From JACMQX01 sp044225675 (lineage in GTDB: Bacteria; Pseudomonadota; Gammaproteobacteria; Burkholderiales; Burkholderiaceae_C): a DNA stretch of 64,000 nucleotides. How positions within the stretch are numbered: the stretch's first letter is position 1; every line of letters begins with the position of its first letter. Of this stretch, positions 16,169-24,784 are shown one piece after another. The stretch spans positions 67,283 to 131,282 of the forward strand of contig JBGAIH010000013.1 of the NCBI GenBank assembly GCA_044225675.1. The letters run 5' to 3'. The notes beneath the pieces were generated by a model. The model ran no database searches. It saw only the letters and a program-made list of their open reading frames with translations, and had not been told where the DNA came from. Both the position numbers and the translations under genes were made by a program.

Positions 16169-17470
16169 TCAGCGCACCGGCTGTGCGGCGTTGCGGTTGA
16201 GCAGAGCGTACAGCAGGATGGCGCCGAACGTGGCCGTGCCGATGCCGCCGAGCGCGAACTGGCCGAAGCGCAGCGTGAAGTCGCCGGTGCCCAGCACCAG
16301 GGTGATGGCCGCGACGATCAGGTTGCGGTTGTCGGAGAAGTCCACCCGGTTGTCGACCCAGATCTTGGCGCCGGCCACGGCGATGAGGCCGAACACCACG
16401 ATGCTCACGCCGCCCATGACGGGCAGCGGGATCACCTGGATCAGCGCGCCGAACTTGGGGCTGAAGCCGAGGACGACGGCAATCAGCGCGGCCACGACGA
16501 ACATGGCGGTGGAGTAGATGCGCGTGGCCGCCATGACGCCGATGTTCTCGGCGTAGGTGGTGACGCCGGTGCCGCCGGACGCGCCGCTGACGATGGTGGC
16601 CACGCCGTCGCCGATGAAGGCCCGGCCCATGTAGGCGTCGAGGTTGCGGCCGGTCATCGCCGTCACGGCCTTGATGTGGCCGAGGTTCTCGGCCACGAGG
16701 ATGATGGCCACCGGGGCGATCAGCAGCATGGCGTTGCCGCTGAAGACCGGCGCGGCGAAGGCCGGTGCGCCGAACCACGGCGCCGAGGCCAGCAGACCGA
16801 AATCCATGGGCTTGCCCAGGCCCATGACGTTGGTCAGCAGCACGTAGATCACGGTGGCCGCGATCAGCCCGACGAGAATCAGCAGGCGCTGCACCATGCC
16901 GCGCGTGAACACCGCCACCAGGCCGACGCTGACGAAGGTGACGAGCTGCATCCAGGCGTCGAAGTTGCCGGCAGCCATGTTCTTGACCGGGATGCCCGCG
17001 AGGTTCAGCCCGATCACGGCGACCACCGCGCCGGTCACGACCGGCGGCATCAGCCGCTCGATCCAGCCGGTGCCCACGGCCTGCACGATCGCGCCAATGA
17101 TCACGTAGACCACGCCACAGGCGATGATGCCGCCCAGCGCCACGCCGATGTTGGCATTCGGACCCTTGCCGCCGTAGGCGGTGGCGGCGATCACCACGCC
17201 GATGAAGGCGAAGCTCGAGCCCAGGTAGCTCGGCACCCGGCCGCCGGTGATGACGAAGAAGATCAGCGTGCCGATGCCGCTCATGAGGATGGCGACGTTC
17301 GGATCGAAACCCATCAGAATGGGCGCCAGCACGGTGGCGCCGAACATGGCGATCACGTGCTGGACGCCCATGGCGGCCGTCTGCGGCCAGGGCAGGCGTT
17401 CGTCCGGCGCGACGACGGCGCCTTGGCTGGCAGGAACCTCGCGCCAGCGGGGGAAAAATGAGTCGCTCAT
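16169..17470 (-). CDS. uraA: Uracil/xanthine permease (NCS2 family)
   Basis: The 433-residue inner-membrane protein belongs to the NCS2 nucleobase:cation symporters. It has the expected set of about 14 membrane segments and the family motifs QHVIAMFGATVLAPIL near the N-terminus, VTAMTGRNLDAYMGRAFIGDG in the middle and TYAENIGVMAATRIYS, which holds the conserved substrate-site Glu. Length and motifs fit UraA more closely than the purine-specific group. It sits between the thioesterases and a divergent AsmA-like gene and has no visible regulator of its own. Confidence 0.9.
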   Translation of the reverse strand: MSDSFFPRWREVPASQGAVVAPDERLPWPQTAAMGVQHVIAMFGATVLAPILMGFDPNVAILMSGIGTLIFFVITGGRVPSYLGSSFAFIGVVIAATAYGGKGPNANIGVALGGIIACGVVYVIIGAIVQAVGTGWIERLMPPVVTGAVVAVIGLNLAGIPVKNMAAGNFDAWMQLVTFVSVGLVAVFTRGMVQRLLILVGLIAATVIYVLLTNVMGLGKPMDFGLLASAPWFGAPAFAAPVFSGNAMLLIAPVAIILVAENLGHIKAVTAMTGRNLDAYMGRAFIGDGVATIVSGASGGTGVTTYAENIGVMAATRIYSTAMFVVAALIAVVLGFSPKFGALIQVIPLPVMGGVSIVVFGLIAVAGAKIWVDNRVDFSDNRNLIVAAITLVLGTGDFTLRFGQFALGGIGTATFGAILLYALLNRNAAQPVR

Positions 17471-17614
17471 GCCTGTCTCCTCGTTGTGTGTTGTGGTGGC
17501 GGCAGTTTAGTGAGATGCCGCAGCGCCGTACAGCGCGTCGGCGACGTCGGTGGTCGGGCCCCGTCTTGGCACGAGACGACCCGCAAGACCGGCCGTCACC
17601 CAACCGGACTGGAC

Positions 17615-19000
17615 ATGACTCGCAGAACTCGATGGCTGATCTTCCTCGCAATCGGCGGACCGCTGCTCCTGCTGGCGGCTGCCGCGCTCGCGGCCTGGGC
17701 CCTGCTGCCCACGCGCGAGGAACTGGCACGCGAAACGGAAGCCCGGGTGCGCGAGGCCCTGGGCGTGGAGGTGCGCATCGGCGCTCTGGACTGGCGCCTG
17801 TGGCCGCGCCCGACCGTGCTGCTCACGGACGTGAGCACGGTGCAGGCCCGTCCGCTGACGGCAAGGCACGTCGAGGCCACGCTGTACTGGCGCGACCTGC
17901 TGTCGCGCCGGCTCGCTCTCGAGCGCGTGACGGTGGAGGGCGCGGTGGTGCCGCAGCTCTCGCTGCACGCGCTGGGTGCTGCAGCGCAGGAGCGGACGGC
18001 CGCAGCCGTGTCGGCACCGAGCGTGGCGGCATCAACGCCGACCGGGCCGGATGCACAGACCGCAAGCGGCTGGCAGCTGGCGCCGGTTCCCCTTGCGCAT
18101 GTGAGCTTCAGCGACCTGACCTGGATCTCCCGCCGCGGCATCCCCGTGACCTACGAGGGCGAGGTCGACTTCGATGCGGGCTGGCGTCCACGCCGAGCCG
18201 TGGTGGCGCGGCCCGAAGTGCAGCCCCGCGCCGAGCTGACGCTCACGCGGCAGGGAGACGCAGACCGCTGGCAGGTGCGCACCGCCATCGGCGGCGGCCG
18301 CCTCGACGGTGAGGTCCGCCTCGCGACCACGCCGCGCGGCACGCTGCGGCTGACGGGCGAGCTGACGCCCAAGGACATCGAGGTGGCCGCCACGGTGGCG
18401 ACCTTCAACCGGCGGCCCGTTCTGTCAGGACGGGGAACCGGCCGCACCGTGCTGGACGCCGAAGGCGAGAACATCGCGGCGCTCGCGCGCTCGCTGCACA
18501 CCCGCACGCAGTTCCGGCTGGCCCCGGCCACGGTGCAGCGATTCGACCTGCACAAGGCGATCCGCACGCTGGGCCGCGACCATGCCGGCCAGACGCCGCT
18601 GGAGAGCCTGACGGGCGAGATGGACACGCAGAACACCGGCCAGGGCACGATCTGGAGCTACACCGGCCTCAAGGCCACCAGCGGTGCGCTGACGGCCTCG
18701 GGCCAGGTGGCGATCTTCTCGCGCAGGATCGAAGCGCAGGGCGCGGTGGATCTGGTCGATGGCCTGGTCGGCGCGCCGATCAAGGTCAGCGGCACGCTCG
18801 ACAAGCCGCAGGTGTCGGTGCCGGGCAGCGCGGTGGCCGGCGCGGTGCTGGGCACGGCCATCCTGCCGGGCATCGGCACGGCCATCGGCGCCCGCCTGGG
18901 CGCGCTGTTCAGCGGGGACGCACCTGCGGCCGCTGCGTCGGCGGCTGCGTCGGCGCCACGGCAAAAGCCGCCACCGCGTGCAGCACCGCCGGCTCCTTGA
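17615..19000 (+). CDS. AsmA-family-like envelope protein (copy 1)
   Basis: The 461-residue product has one N-terminal membrane anchor (WLIFLAIGGPLLLLAAAALAAWALL) followed by a segment typical of AsmA relatives (REALGVEVRIGALDWRLWPRPTVLLTDV). A long, mainly beta-strand periplasmic region follows. The C-terminal part contains GxxxGTAxxPGxGTxxGAxLG (about residues 415-435), shared with the paralogue at 26588-27994. AsmA-like proteins are implicated in outer-membrane assembly and lipid transfer. Its 3' end overlaps the convergent hydrolase gene by 92 bp. It begins about 140 bp from the divergent uraA gene. Confidence 0.75.
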   Translation: MTRRTRWLIFLAIGGPLLLLAAAALAAWALLPTREELARETEARVREALGVEVRIGALDWRLWPRPTVLLTDVSTVQARPLTARHVEATLYWRDLLSRRLALERVTVEGAVVPQLSLHALGAAAQERTAAAVSAPSVAASTPTGPDAQTASGWQLAPVPLAHVSFSDLTWISRRGIPVTYEGEVDFDAGWRPRRAVVARPEVQPRAELTLTRQGDADRWQVRTAIGGGRLDGEVRLATTPRGTLRLTGELTPKDIEVAATVATFNRRPVLSGRGTGRTVLDAEGENIAALARSLHTRTQFRLAPATVQRFDLHKAIRTLGRDHAGQTPLESLTGEMDTQNTGQGTIWSYTGLKATSGALTASGQVAIFSRRIEAQGAVDLVDGLVGAPIKVSGTLDKPQVSVPGSAVAGAVLGTAILPGIGTAIGARLGALFSGDAPAAAASAAASAPRQKPPPRAAPPAP

Positions 19001-19838
19001 GCACGCGCCGGTGCCCGAGCCCCGACGTGGCGAACAGCTGCGCCCCGGCGATGGCCTCGCTGAAGGCCACGCCGTCGGCAAACCGGTTGACGCTGTCCTC
19101 GCGGTCGTGCACCACCAGCGTCGGCAGGTCGATGCGCGGGCCGACTGACGCAGGCTCGAATTGCTGCATCAGGATGCCTTCACGCGCCTCGACCCTTTTC
19201 TGCATGGCTGCACGGGTCGCCTCGCTCAGGCCGAAGACGCCGGCGAACAGGCGCGTGTACTCGCGCGGTGAGGCCGGCGGCGCCACCAGCACCAGGCGCT
19301 CCGTCGGGAGGCCCCGGTGCGCCGCCCAGGCCGCCGCATTCGCGCCGAGCGAATGGGCCACGAGCACCCCGATGTCGTGACCGTCCTGGCGCAACCGCGC
19401 CGCGACGTATTCGACCGCCCGCGCGAACTGCGGCAGGTTGCTGACCGAGCCCCGGCTGCGCCCGTGCGCCGGCATCTCCACGATCACCGGCCTCAGGCCC
19501 TGCGCAGCCAGGGTGCCGGTCAGCGCGAGCATCTGCCCCGCATGGCCGCCCCAGCCGTGAACAAGCAGCGCCACCGGCCCATGCGGCGCGACCGGCTGGC
19601 TGTAGATGGTGAGGCTGGCCTCCTCGAACGGCCAGGCGTCGATCTGCCAGCCCACCGGCCAGCTGCGGCGCCGGTTGAGCCAGCGCGGCGGCAGCGGCGT
19701 GCCGAAGAGGCGCAGCGCAACGCGCACCGCGAGCGCAGGCCACAGGCGCTCGGAGGCGCCGAGCGCCAGCCGGAACAGGCGCACGGCGGGGCTGGTGGCA
19801 TAGAAGGACGTGGCGGCCTGCAGGGAGGTTCGGGTCAT
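18909..19838 (-). CDS. Alpha/beta-hydrolase fold protein under TetR control
   Basis: The 309-residue product shows the alpha/beta-hydrolase elements ALLVHGWGGHAGQM (oxyanion strand), the nucleophile elbow VAHSLGANAA with Ser, the acid residue in VVHDREDSVNRF and a late His in SGLGHRRVLKEP. The substrate is unknown; esterases and lipases of this general type act on small hydrophobic esters. I start at 19838 (MTRTSLQA), preceded by GGAGC. A 37-codon membrane-protein gene lies 22 bp upstream with a TetR-type operator in front. The 3' end, coding Pro/Thr/Gln-rich residues, overlaps the opposite-strand AsmA-like gene by 92 bp. Confidence 0.85.
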   Translation of the reverse strand: MTRTSLQAATSFYATSPAVRLFRLALGASERLWPALAVRVALRLFGTPLPPRWLNRRRSWPVGWQIDAWPFEEASLTIYSQPVAPHGPVALLVHGWGGHAGQMLALTGTLAAQGLRPVIVEMPAHGRSRGSVSNLPQFARAVEYVAARLRQDGHDIGVLVAHSLGANAAAWAAHRGLPTERLVLVAPPASPREYTRLFAGVFGLSEATRAAMQKRVEAREGILMQQFEPASVGPRIDLPTLVVHDREDSVNRFADGVAFSEAIAGAQLFATSGLGHRRVLKEPAVLHAVAAFAVAPTQPPTQRPQVRPR

Positions 19839-19860
19839 GGCGGGCTCCGGCGCGGCGGCT

Positions 19861-19974
19861 TCAATACCAGACGCAGTCGTCGTTGCTGCGCGGCAGGCCG
19901 CGCAGCAGATCAGCCACAGCGGCAACCGCCTGGACGGCGATCCAGGCACCCAGGATGGACAGAACGATCAGCAT
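19861..19974 (-). CDS. 37-residue membrane peptide gene in the TetR-controlled operon
   Basis: This short frame starts at 19974, 7-8 bases after an AAGGAAA ribosome site. It encodes a peptide with a single hydrophobic helix (LIVLSILGAWIAVQAVAAVA), then a basic LLRGLPRS segment and a short polar tail ending in CVWY. It stops 22 bp before the hydrolase start, and its ribosome site is immediately downstream of the TetR-type palindrome at 19989-20006. Position, ribosome site and composition make it a real small gene, although I know no family for it. It may be an accessory or anchoring peptide for the hydrolase. Confidence 0.65.
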   Translation of the reverse strand: MLIVLSILGAWIAVQAVAAVADLLRGLPRSNDDCVWY

Positions 19975-19988
19975 GATGCTTTCCTTTC

Positions 19989-20006
19989 TTCGCACGATTG
20001 TGCGAA
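19989..20006 (-). promoter_or_regulatory. TetR-type operator of the small-peptide/hydrolase operon
   Basis: The palindrome TTCGCACGATTGTGCGAA has 7-bp arms around a 4-bp centre. It lies 15 bp upstream of the small gene's ATG. A second copy with the same right arm sits upstream of the TetR gene (20661-20678), linking both to the same repressor. Confidence 0.8.
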
Positions 20007-20047
20007 ATTGAGACACAGGGGAACGAACAGGCAGGGCATGGCAGGTT

Positions 20048-20650
20048 TCAGGTCTGGTAGCTCGCGCGCAGCCGCGCCCAGGTGGCCTGGGCGCGCTCGG
20101 CGGCGCGGTGGTCGCGCAGGAAGCGCGCGTCGTGGAGCAGCCCCATGGTCATGGCGCAGATTTCGCCGACGAGCTGCTCAGGGTCGGTGTCGGGCTTGAG
20201 ATGGCCTGCCTCGATGGCCTGGAGCACGGTGCGGCGCAACGCGGCGCGCCAGCGGGTGACTTCGTCGAAGAGCACGTTGCGCAGCTCGCCCTCGCGGTCG
20301 TCGAGTTCGAAGGCGCCGGCGGTGTAGAGGCAGCCGGTCTCGATTTCGACGTCGCGCATGCGCACGATCCAGCGCTGGACAATGTCGTCGAGCCGGGGCA
20401 GGCCCTTGGGCTTTTGCATGGCCGGCACGAAGACGTCGGCCAGGAAGCGTCGGCCGAATTCCTCGATGACGGCCTTCTGCAGCGCCTCGCGCGAGCCGAC
20501 CCGCGAGAAGACGCCGCTCTTGGACAGGCCCAGCCGGGTGGCGACGGCCTGCAGCGTGATGGCCTCCAGCCCCTCGGCCGAGGCGATGTCGATCGCGGCG
20601 CCGACGATGGCGGCGCGGGTCATCTCGGCTTTCTGGGTTTTGGCGTCCAT
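20048..20650 (-). CDS. TetR-family repressor
   Basis: The 200-residue product has an N-terminal helix-turn-helix (about 10-57; ITLQAVATRLGLSKSGVFSRVGSREALQKAVIEEF) and an all-helical ligand domain of the TetR_C type. It starts at 20650, and a TTaGCAC-N4-GTGCGAA palindrome lies 10 bp upstream, so it probably represses itself. The matching operator in front of the adjacent small peptide/hydrolase genes indicates that these are its targets. The ligand is unknown, but the target hydrolase suggests an ester or lipid-like molecule. Confidence 0.9.
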   Translation of the reverse strand: MDAKTQKAEMTRAAIVGAAIDIASAEGLEAITLQAVATRLGLSKSGVFSRVGSREALQKAVIEEFGRRFLADVFVPAMQKPKGLPRLDDIVQRWIVRMRDVEIETGCLYTAGAFELDDREGELRNVLFDEVTRWRAALRRTVLQAIEAGHLKPDTDPEQLVGEICAMTMGLLHDARFLRDHRAAERAQATWARLRASYQT

Positions 20651-20660
20651 AGGATGGATA

Positions 20661-20678
20661 TTAGCACATGTGTGCGAA
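20661..20678 (-). promoter_or_regulatory. TetR-type operator of the repressor gene
   Basis: TTAGCACATGTGTGCGAA differs from the operator at 19989-20006 only at one arm position and within the centre. It lies 10 bp upstream of the tetR-family ATG in an AT-richer promoter region. Confidence 0.8.
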
Positions 20679-20784
20679 ATATCAAATCAGGCCGATTGAA
20701 AGGGTTTCACCGTGCACCTGGGGCAGGGCTGCGCAGCTCGGTGGGTCGCGTGGACGGGTTGGTGTTGGCTGGGCTGCGTCTTGC

Positions 20785-21567
20785 TTCGCCCTTCGTTGCA
20801 CCGCGCGCAAGGCTGGGGGCTTTTCGGTGGGCGCTTGGCTTCGCTCTTCGTTGCACCGCGCGCAAGGCTGGGGGCCCTTCGGTGGGCGCTTGGCTTCGGC
20901 GCCCGGCACTGCGTGCCGGGTCCCTGCGCTTCTCGCTCCGCGAGGGCGGCTGCGATCACTCCGCACCGGCGCTGAACGCGCCGATGCATAGAGCGTTCCA
21001 CCGGTCGGCCTGCGGCCAGACTACCCCCTCGCTCCACTGCGATGCTCGCGCCTCAGAAGGCGCGCCCACCGAAGAAGGGCCCCCAGCCTTGCAAAGTGGT
21101 GGTGTTGGCGTGTGCGTGTGTCCCGCCTTTGACGTCCACGTACGCCGGATGAGGACAGATGCAGCAAAGGGAAGAGCTGCCGCGGCGGTCTCGGGCGCCG
21201 ACGCAGCCCAACGAGAGGGAGTTCTTTCTCTGCGCACGCCACTGCTTCGATGCAAGGGTGGGAGGAGGCTGCAGGGGCGCTCTGGAGCGCGAGCATCGCA
21301 GTGGAGCGGGGGGAAGTCCGCAGCGCAGCGGCGGACCGGCGAGAACGCTCTATGCAGGGGCGCGTTCAGCGCCCCTGCGGAGTGATCGCAGCCGCCCCCG
21401 CGGAGCGAGAAGCGCAGGGACCCGCAGCGCGGCTGCGGGCGCTCCAGCGAAGCCCCTGCGGCCACCCTCCCGCCCTTGCGCGCGGTGCAACGAAGAGCGA
21501 AGCCAAGCGCCCACCGAAGGGCCCCCAGCCTTGCGCGCGTTGCACCAAAGAGCGAAGCAAAACGTCG
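20785..21567. repeat. Large imperfect inverted repeat of modular, non-coding DNA
   Basis: The 928 bp between the TetR gene and the Old Yellow Enzyme gene hold no credible gene. The left arm (about 20785-21055) contains two tandem copies of a module reading CTTCGTTGCACCGCGCGCAA then GGCTGGGGGC and CGGTGGGCGCTTGG. A segment with CCCTGCGCTTCTCGCTCCGC, GGCTGCGATCACTCCGCA, GCTGAACGCGCC, CATAGAGCGTTC and CTCCACTGCGATGCTCGCGC follows. The right arm (about 21285-21567) carries the same segments in reverse order and orientation. A roughly 230-bp unique centre separates the arms and contains one more module fragment. Frames through it encode only Arg/Ala/Pro-rich chance peptides. Confidence 0.8.
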
Positions 21568-21606
21568 AGGCGATCCAAGATCACCCGCAAAGAGCGCAGC
21601 AGCCGC

Positions 21607-22716
21607 CTACTTCGCCAGCGCCGGATAGTCCGTGTACCCGTGCGCGCCGCCGCCGTAGAACGTCGTGCGGTCGGGCTCGTTGAACGGGCCGCCCTGCTTC
21701 AGGCGGGCCGGCAGGTCGGGGTTGGCGATGAAGGAGCGGCCGAAGGCCACGATGTCGGCGCCAGCGTCCAGCGCGCCTTCGGCCAGGGCACGGTCGTAGC
21801 CGTTGTTCACCATCCAGGCGGCCTTGCCGCCCGCGTCACGGTAGGCCTTGCGCAGTGCGGCGTAGTCGAAGGGCCTGTCGCCCTGCCGGTGGTCGCGCGC
21901 GCCGCCGGTGGCGCCTTCGATGATGTGGATGAAGGCCAGGCCCAGCGGCGCGAGCTGCTTCATCACGTACTCGAACAGCGGCTGCGGATCGGGATCGCTC
22001 GCGTCGTTGGCTGGCGTCACCGGCGACAGGCGCAGACCGGTGCGGCCGCCGCCGATCTCCTGCACCACGGCCTGCATCACTTCGAGCAGAAAGCGGGCGC
22101 GGTTCTCGATGCTGCCGCCATAGGCGTCGGTACGGTGGTTGGAGCCGGAGCGCAGGAACTGGTCGAGCAGGTAGCCGTTGGCGCCGTGCAGCTCCACGCC
22201 GTCGAAGCCTGCGCGGATCGCGTTGCGCGCGGCATGGCGGTAGTCGTTCACGATGCCGGGCAGTTCCGCCGTGCTCAGGGCGCGGGGCAGGTCGGTCGCC
22301 GCGAAGCTGCCCTGGCCGTTCTGGATCAGGTAGGTCTTGGTCTTGGCCTGCAGTGCCGAAGGCGCGACCGGCGGCTGGCCACCGGGCTGCAGCGTGTGGT
22401 GCGACACACGGCCGACATGCCACAGCTGCGTGACGATCTTGCCGCCCTGGGCATGCACGGCGTCCGTCACCTTCTTCCAGGCCGCCACCTGCTCATCGTT
22501 CCAGATGCCGGGCACATCGGCATAGCCCTGGCCCTGATGGGAGATGGCCGTGCCCTCGGTCACGATGAGCCCGGCGCTGGCGCGCTGGGTGTAGTAGGTG
22601 ATCGCCAGCTCGGTGGGGATGGCGCCGGGCGAGCGGTTGCGCGTGAGCGGCGCCATGGCGATGCGGTTGGCCAGGCGGAGGTCGCCGGCCTGGATCGGGT
22701 CGAACAGGGAGGTCAT
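21607..22716 (-). CDS. Old Yellow Enzyme family NADH:flavin oxidoreductase (NemA-like)
   Basis: The 369-residue FMN enzyme reduces activated alkenes or nitro compounds with NAD(P)H. It begins with SLFDPIQAGDLRLANRIAMAPLTRNRSPG. It then shows GQGYADVPGIW, the FMN/substrate segment TQLWHVGRVSH, the His-Asn active-site pair in GVELHGANGYLLDQFLR and the late FMN-phosphate loop DIVAFGRSFIANPDL. Length is typical. The start at 22716 is followed immediately by the conserved N-terminus. It is divergent from the MFS gene at 22924. NemA, Xenobiotic reductase and OPR-like members cannot be distinguished here. Confidence 0.92.
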   Translation of the reverse strand: MTSLFDPIQAGDLRLANRIAMAPLTRNRSPGAIPTELAITYYTQRASAGLIVTEGTAISHQGQGYADVPGIWNDEQVAAWKKVTDAVHAQGGKIVTQLWHVGRVSHHTLQPGGQPPVAPSALQAKTKTYLIQNGQGSFAATDLPRALSTAELPGIVNDYRHAARNAIRAGFDGVELHGANGYLLDQFLRSGSNHRTDAYGGSIENRARFLLEVMQAVVQEIGGGRTGLRLSPVTPANDASDPDPQPLFEYVMKQLAPLGLAFIHIIEGATGGARDHRQGDRPFDYAALRKAYRDAGGKAAWMVNNGYDRALAEGALDAGADIVAFGRSFIANPDLPARLKQGGPFNEPDRTTFYGGGAHGYTDYPALAK

Positions 22717-22923
22717 GGGAACGGTTTTCCTGGGATAAAGCGGGTCGATCCCCCAAGCGTACGCCTTGCCGGGAATCCCTGCAGACCACGGAACAGGCCG
22801 GCATGTGCTATCGGTGGCGGCCCCGGCGCGGCACGCTCGCATGAACGGCGCGCCGCCCGGTCTGACGAAAATGCGTGCGTCCGCAGCGAAGCATCGGGGG
22901 CCGGCTTGCTCCAGAATCAGCGC

Positions 22924-24204
22924 ATGACCAGCGCCTCTTCCTCTCCAGGAGCACCCGACCGACCGTCCCCGGCCGTGCCGCCGGAGGCCACCGGCGCCCA
23001 CGTCGCACCGGCCCTGCCCGCCGCGTCGCCCGCGCGGTTGATCGGGCTGGCCATGGCGCTGTCCATGGGCGCCGCGATCTCGCTGGGGATCACCCGCTTC
23101 GCCTACGGCCTGCTGCTGCCGCCCATGCGGGCGGACCTGCAGTGGTCCTACACGCTGGCCGGCGCGATGAACACGGCCAATGCCATGGGCTACCTCGCGG
23201 GCGCGCTGATCACGCCCCGGCTCCTGCGGCATCACGGGCCCACCCGGCTGCTCATGGCCGGCGCGGTGCTGGCCAGTCTGTTCATGGGGCTGAGCGGCTT
23301 CTTCACCGCCGCCGCGCCGCTGCTGGTCCAGCGGCTGCTGGCGGGCGTGGCCAGCGCCTTCGTCTTCATCGCGGGCGGCCTGCTGGCCGCGCGGATCGGC
23401 GCGCAGCGGCCCGGCAGTGCCGGTCTGCTGCTGGGCCTGTACTACGGTGGCACGGGCGTGGGGATCACGCTGTCGGCCTTGCTGGTGCCGGCGGTGCTGG
23501 AGGCCGCGCGCGCGCAGCCCCACGGCTGGGCATGGGCCTGGTGGGCGCTGGCGCTGGCCTGTGCGGCGGCGACCGTGCTGCTGCTGTGGCCGGCCCGGGC
23601 CCTGGGCGACGCTGCGCCACCTGCGGCGGCTGCCGGAACCGCCGGGTCCGGATCGCTGTGGCGGCGCTTTGCCTTTGGCCTGGCGGGCTACGGCATGTTC
23701 GGCGTGGGCTACATCGGCTACATGACCTTCGTGATCGCGCTGCTGCGGGAGCAGGGTGCGGGGCCGGGCCGCGTGACGCTGTTCTATGCGCTGCTGGGCC
23801 TCGCGGTGATCGCCTCGTCGCGGATCTGGGCCGGTCTGCTGGACCGGCACCGCAGCGGCCGGGCGCTGGCGACGCTCAATGCGCTGCTGGGCGCGGCGAC
23901 GCTGGTGCCTGCGCTGACCTCCGCATTTTGGGCGGTGCTGGCCTCGGGCCTGGTGTTCGGCGGCGTGTTCCTGTCGGTGGTGGCGTCGACGACCGCACTG
24001 GTGCGGCACAACCTGCCGCAGGCGGGCTGGGCGGCGGGCATCAGCGCATTCACCATCGTGTTCGCAGCCGGCCAGATCATCGGGCCAACGGTGGTCGGCT
24101 GGATCGCCGACGGCCCGGGCGGGCTGGCGCGCGGCCTGGTGTTCTCGGCCCTGGCGCTGTGGGTGGGCGCGGCGCTCGCGTCGCGCCAGCGCGCGCTCGC
24201 GTAG
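22924..24204 (+). CDS. MFS transporter, YbfB/YjiJ family
   Basis: The 426-residue product has a roughly 35-residue Pro/Ala-rich cytosolic start and then 12 predicted membrane helices. The first helix carries GITRFAYGLLLPPMRADLQWSYTLAG, the signature region of the YbfB/YjiJ group of major facilitator transporters. A short Ala/Gly-rich cytosolic loop separates the two halves. The substrate is unknown. The ATG at 22924 is chosen because no upstream start has a better ribosome site. It shares a 207-bp divergent region with the Old Yellow Enzyme gene. Confidence 0.86.
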   Translation: MTSASSSPGAPDRPSPAVPPEATGAHVAPALPAASPARLIGLAMALSMGAAISLGITRFAYGLLLPPMRADLQWSYTLAGAMNTANAMGYLAGALITPRLLRHHGPTRLLMAGAVLASLFMGLSGFFTAAAPLLVQRLLAGVASAFVFIAGGLLAARIGAQRPGSAGLLLGLYYGGTGVGITLSALLVPAVLEAARAQPHGWAWAWWALALACAAATVLLLWPARALGDAAPPAAAAGTAGSGSLWRRFAFGLAGYGMFGVGYIGYMTFVIALLREQGAGPGRVTLFYALLGLAVIASSRIWAGLLDRHRSGRALATLNALLGAATLVPALTSAFWAVLASGLVFGGVFLSVVASTTALVRHNLPQAGWAAGISAFTIVFAAGQIIGPTVVGWIADGPGGLARGLVFSALALWVGAALASRQRALA

Positions 24205-24383
24205 CCGCGGTCGCGCCCGTCACGACGCAGGCGGGCCGGCGCCGCACGAATCGGCCGCACCGGCGCTGAGGCCTTGTCCTACAGCGCGCGGCGGCGGACA
24301 CTGATCAACGGCGGGCGCCACCTTGCCTAGCATGACTCCATTGCCTCAACTGCCGGCCCGGCCGGCTGACAAGGAGACCCCTC

Positions 24384-24569
24384 ATGCTGAAATACGCTCT
24401 GATTTTTGCGCTGATCGCCGTCGTGGCAGGTGCCCTCGGCTTCACGGGCGTGGCGGCTGGCGCGGCCGGCATCGCCAAGATCCTCTTCGGGCTGTTCCTG
24501 ATCGTCGCACTCGTGTTCGTCGTGCTGGCAGCCCTGGGCGTGGGCGCCGCGCGCAAGGTGCTGGACTGA
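24384..24569 (+). CDS. Small membrane protein, DUF1328/YtjA family
   Basis: The 61-residue product consists of two hydrophobic helices (LKYALIFALIAVVAGALGF and AKILFGLFLIVALVFVVLAAL) joined by a Gly/Ala-rich turn. This is the complete DUF1328 layout, typical of small inner-membrane proteins often associated with stress. An AAGGAG ribosome site lies 9 bases before the ATG. A 70-codon frame starts 2 bp after its stop. The function of the family is not known. Confidence 0.88.
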   Translation: MLKYALIFALIAVVAGALGFTGVAAGAAGIAKILFGLFLIVALVFVVLAALGVGAARKVLD

Positions 24570-24571
24570 CC

Positions 24572-24784
24572 ATGAGCCAGTTCAACCGCACGCCCGGCAA
24601 CACGCGATACGAATTGCTGCGCAGCTTTCTCGACAGCCCGCGCCATCGCGCGCGGCGCGTCCTGGAGGTCACGCAGGCTTTCTGGTGGGCCGCGTCGGAT
24701 GACACGCACTCGGCGAAGCGCGCCCAGCCCGCCGTGGGCCCGGGCGGTCGGATGCTGCAGCGACGGCACACGGCGAGTGCGTGA
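24572..24784 (+). CDS. 70-residue basic hypothetical protein downstream of DUF1328
   Basis: The frame begins 2 bp after the DUF1328 stop, so it could be translated by coupling. The product is basic, with an amphipathic N-terminal half (NTRYELLRSFLDSPRHRARRVLEVTQAFWWAA) and a disordered Arg/Gly/Pro-rich end. No family is recognised and there is no separate ribosome site beyond the GGACTGACC context. It may be a genuine small gene or a chance frame. Confidence 0.4.
   Translation: MSQFNRTPGNTRYELLRSFLDSPRHRARRVLEVTQAFWWAASDDTHSAKRAQPAVGPGGRMLQRRHTASA

Noticed and set aside
20108..21385. A 425-codon frame through the inverted repeat
   Set aside because: It is antisense to tetR and then reads repeat modules as Arg/Ala/Pro-rich sequence; no family, no ribosome site.
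20785..21567. CRISPR array
   Set aside because: Repeats are long, few, variable and arranged as an inverted repeat; there are no evenly spaced short repeats and no cas genes.
21250..22923. A long N-terminal extension in frame with the MFS gene
   Set aside because: The extension crosses the inverted repeat and the complementary strand of the Old Yellow Enzyme gene, and its sequence is unrelated to MFS proteins. The start at 22924 fits the family.
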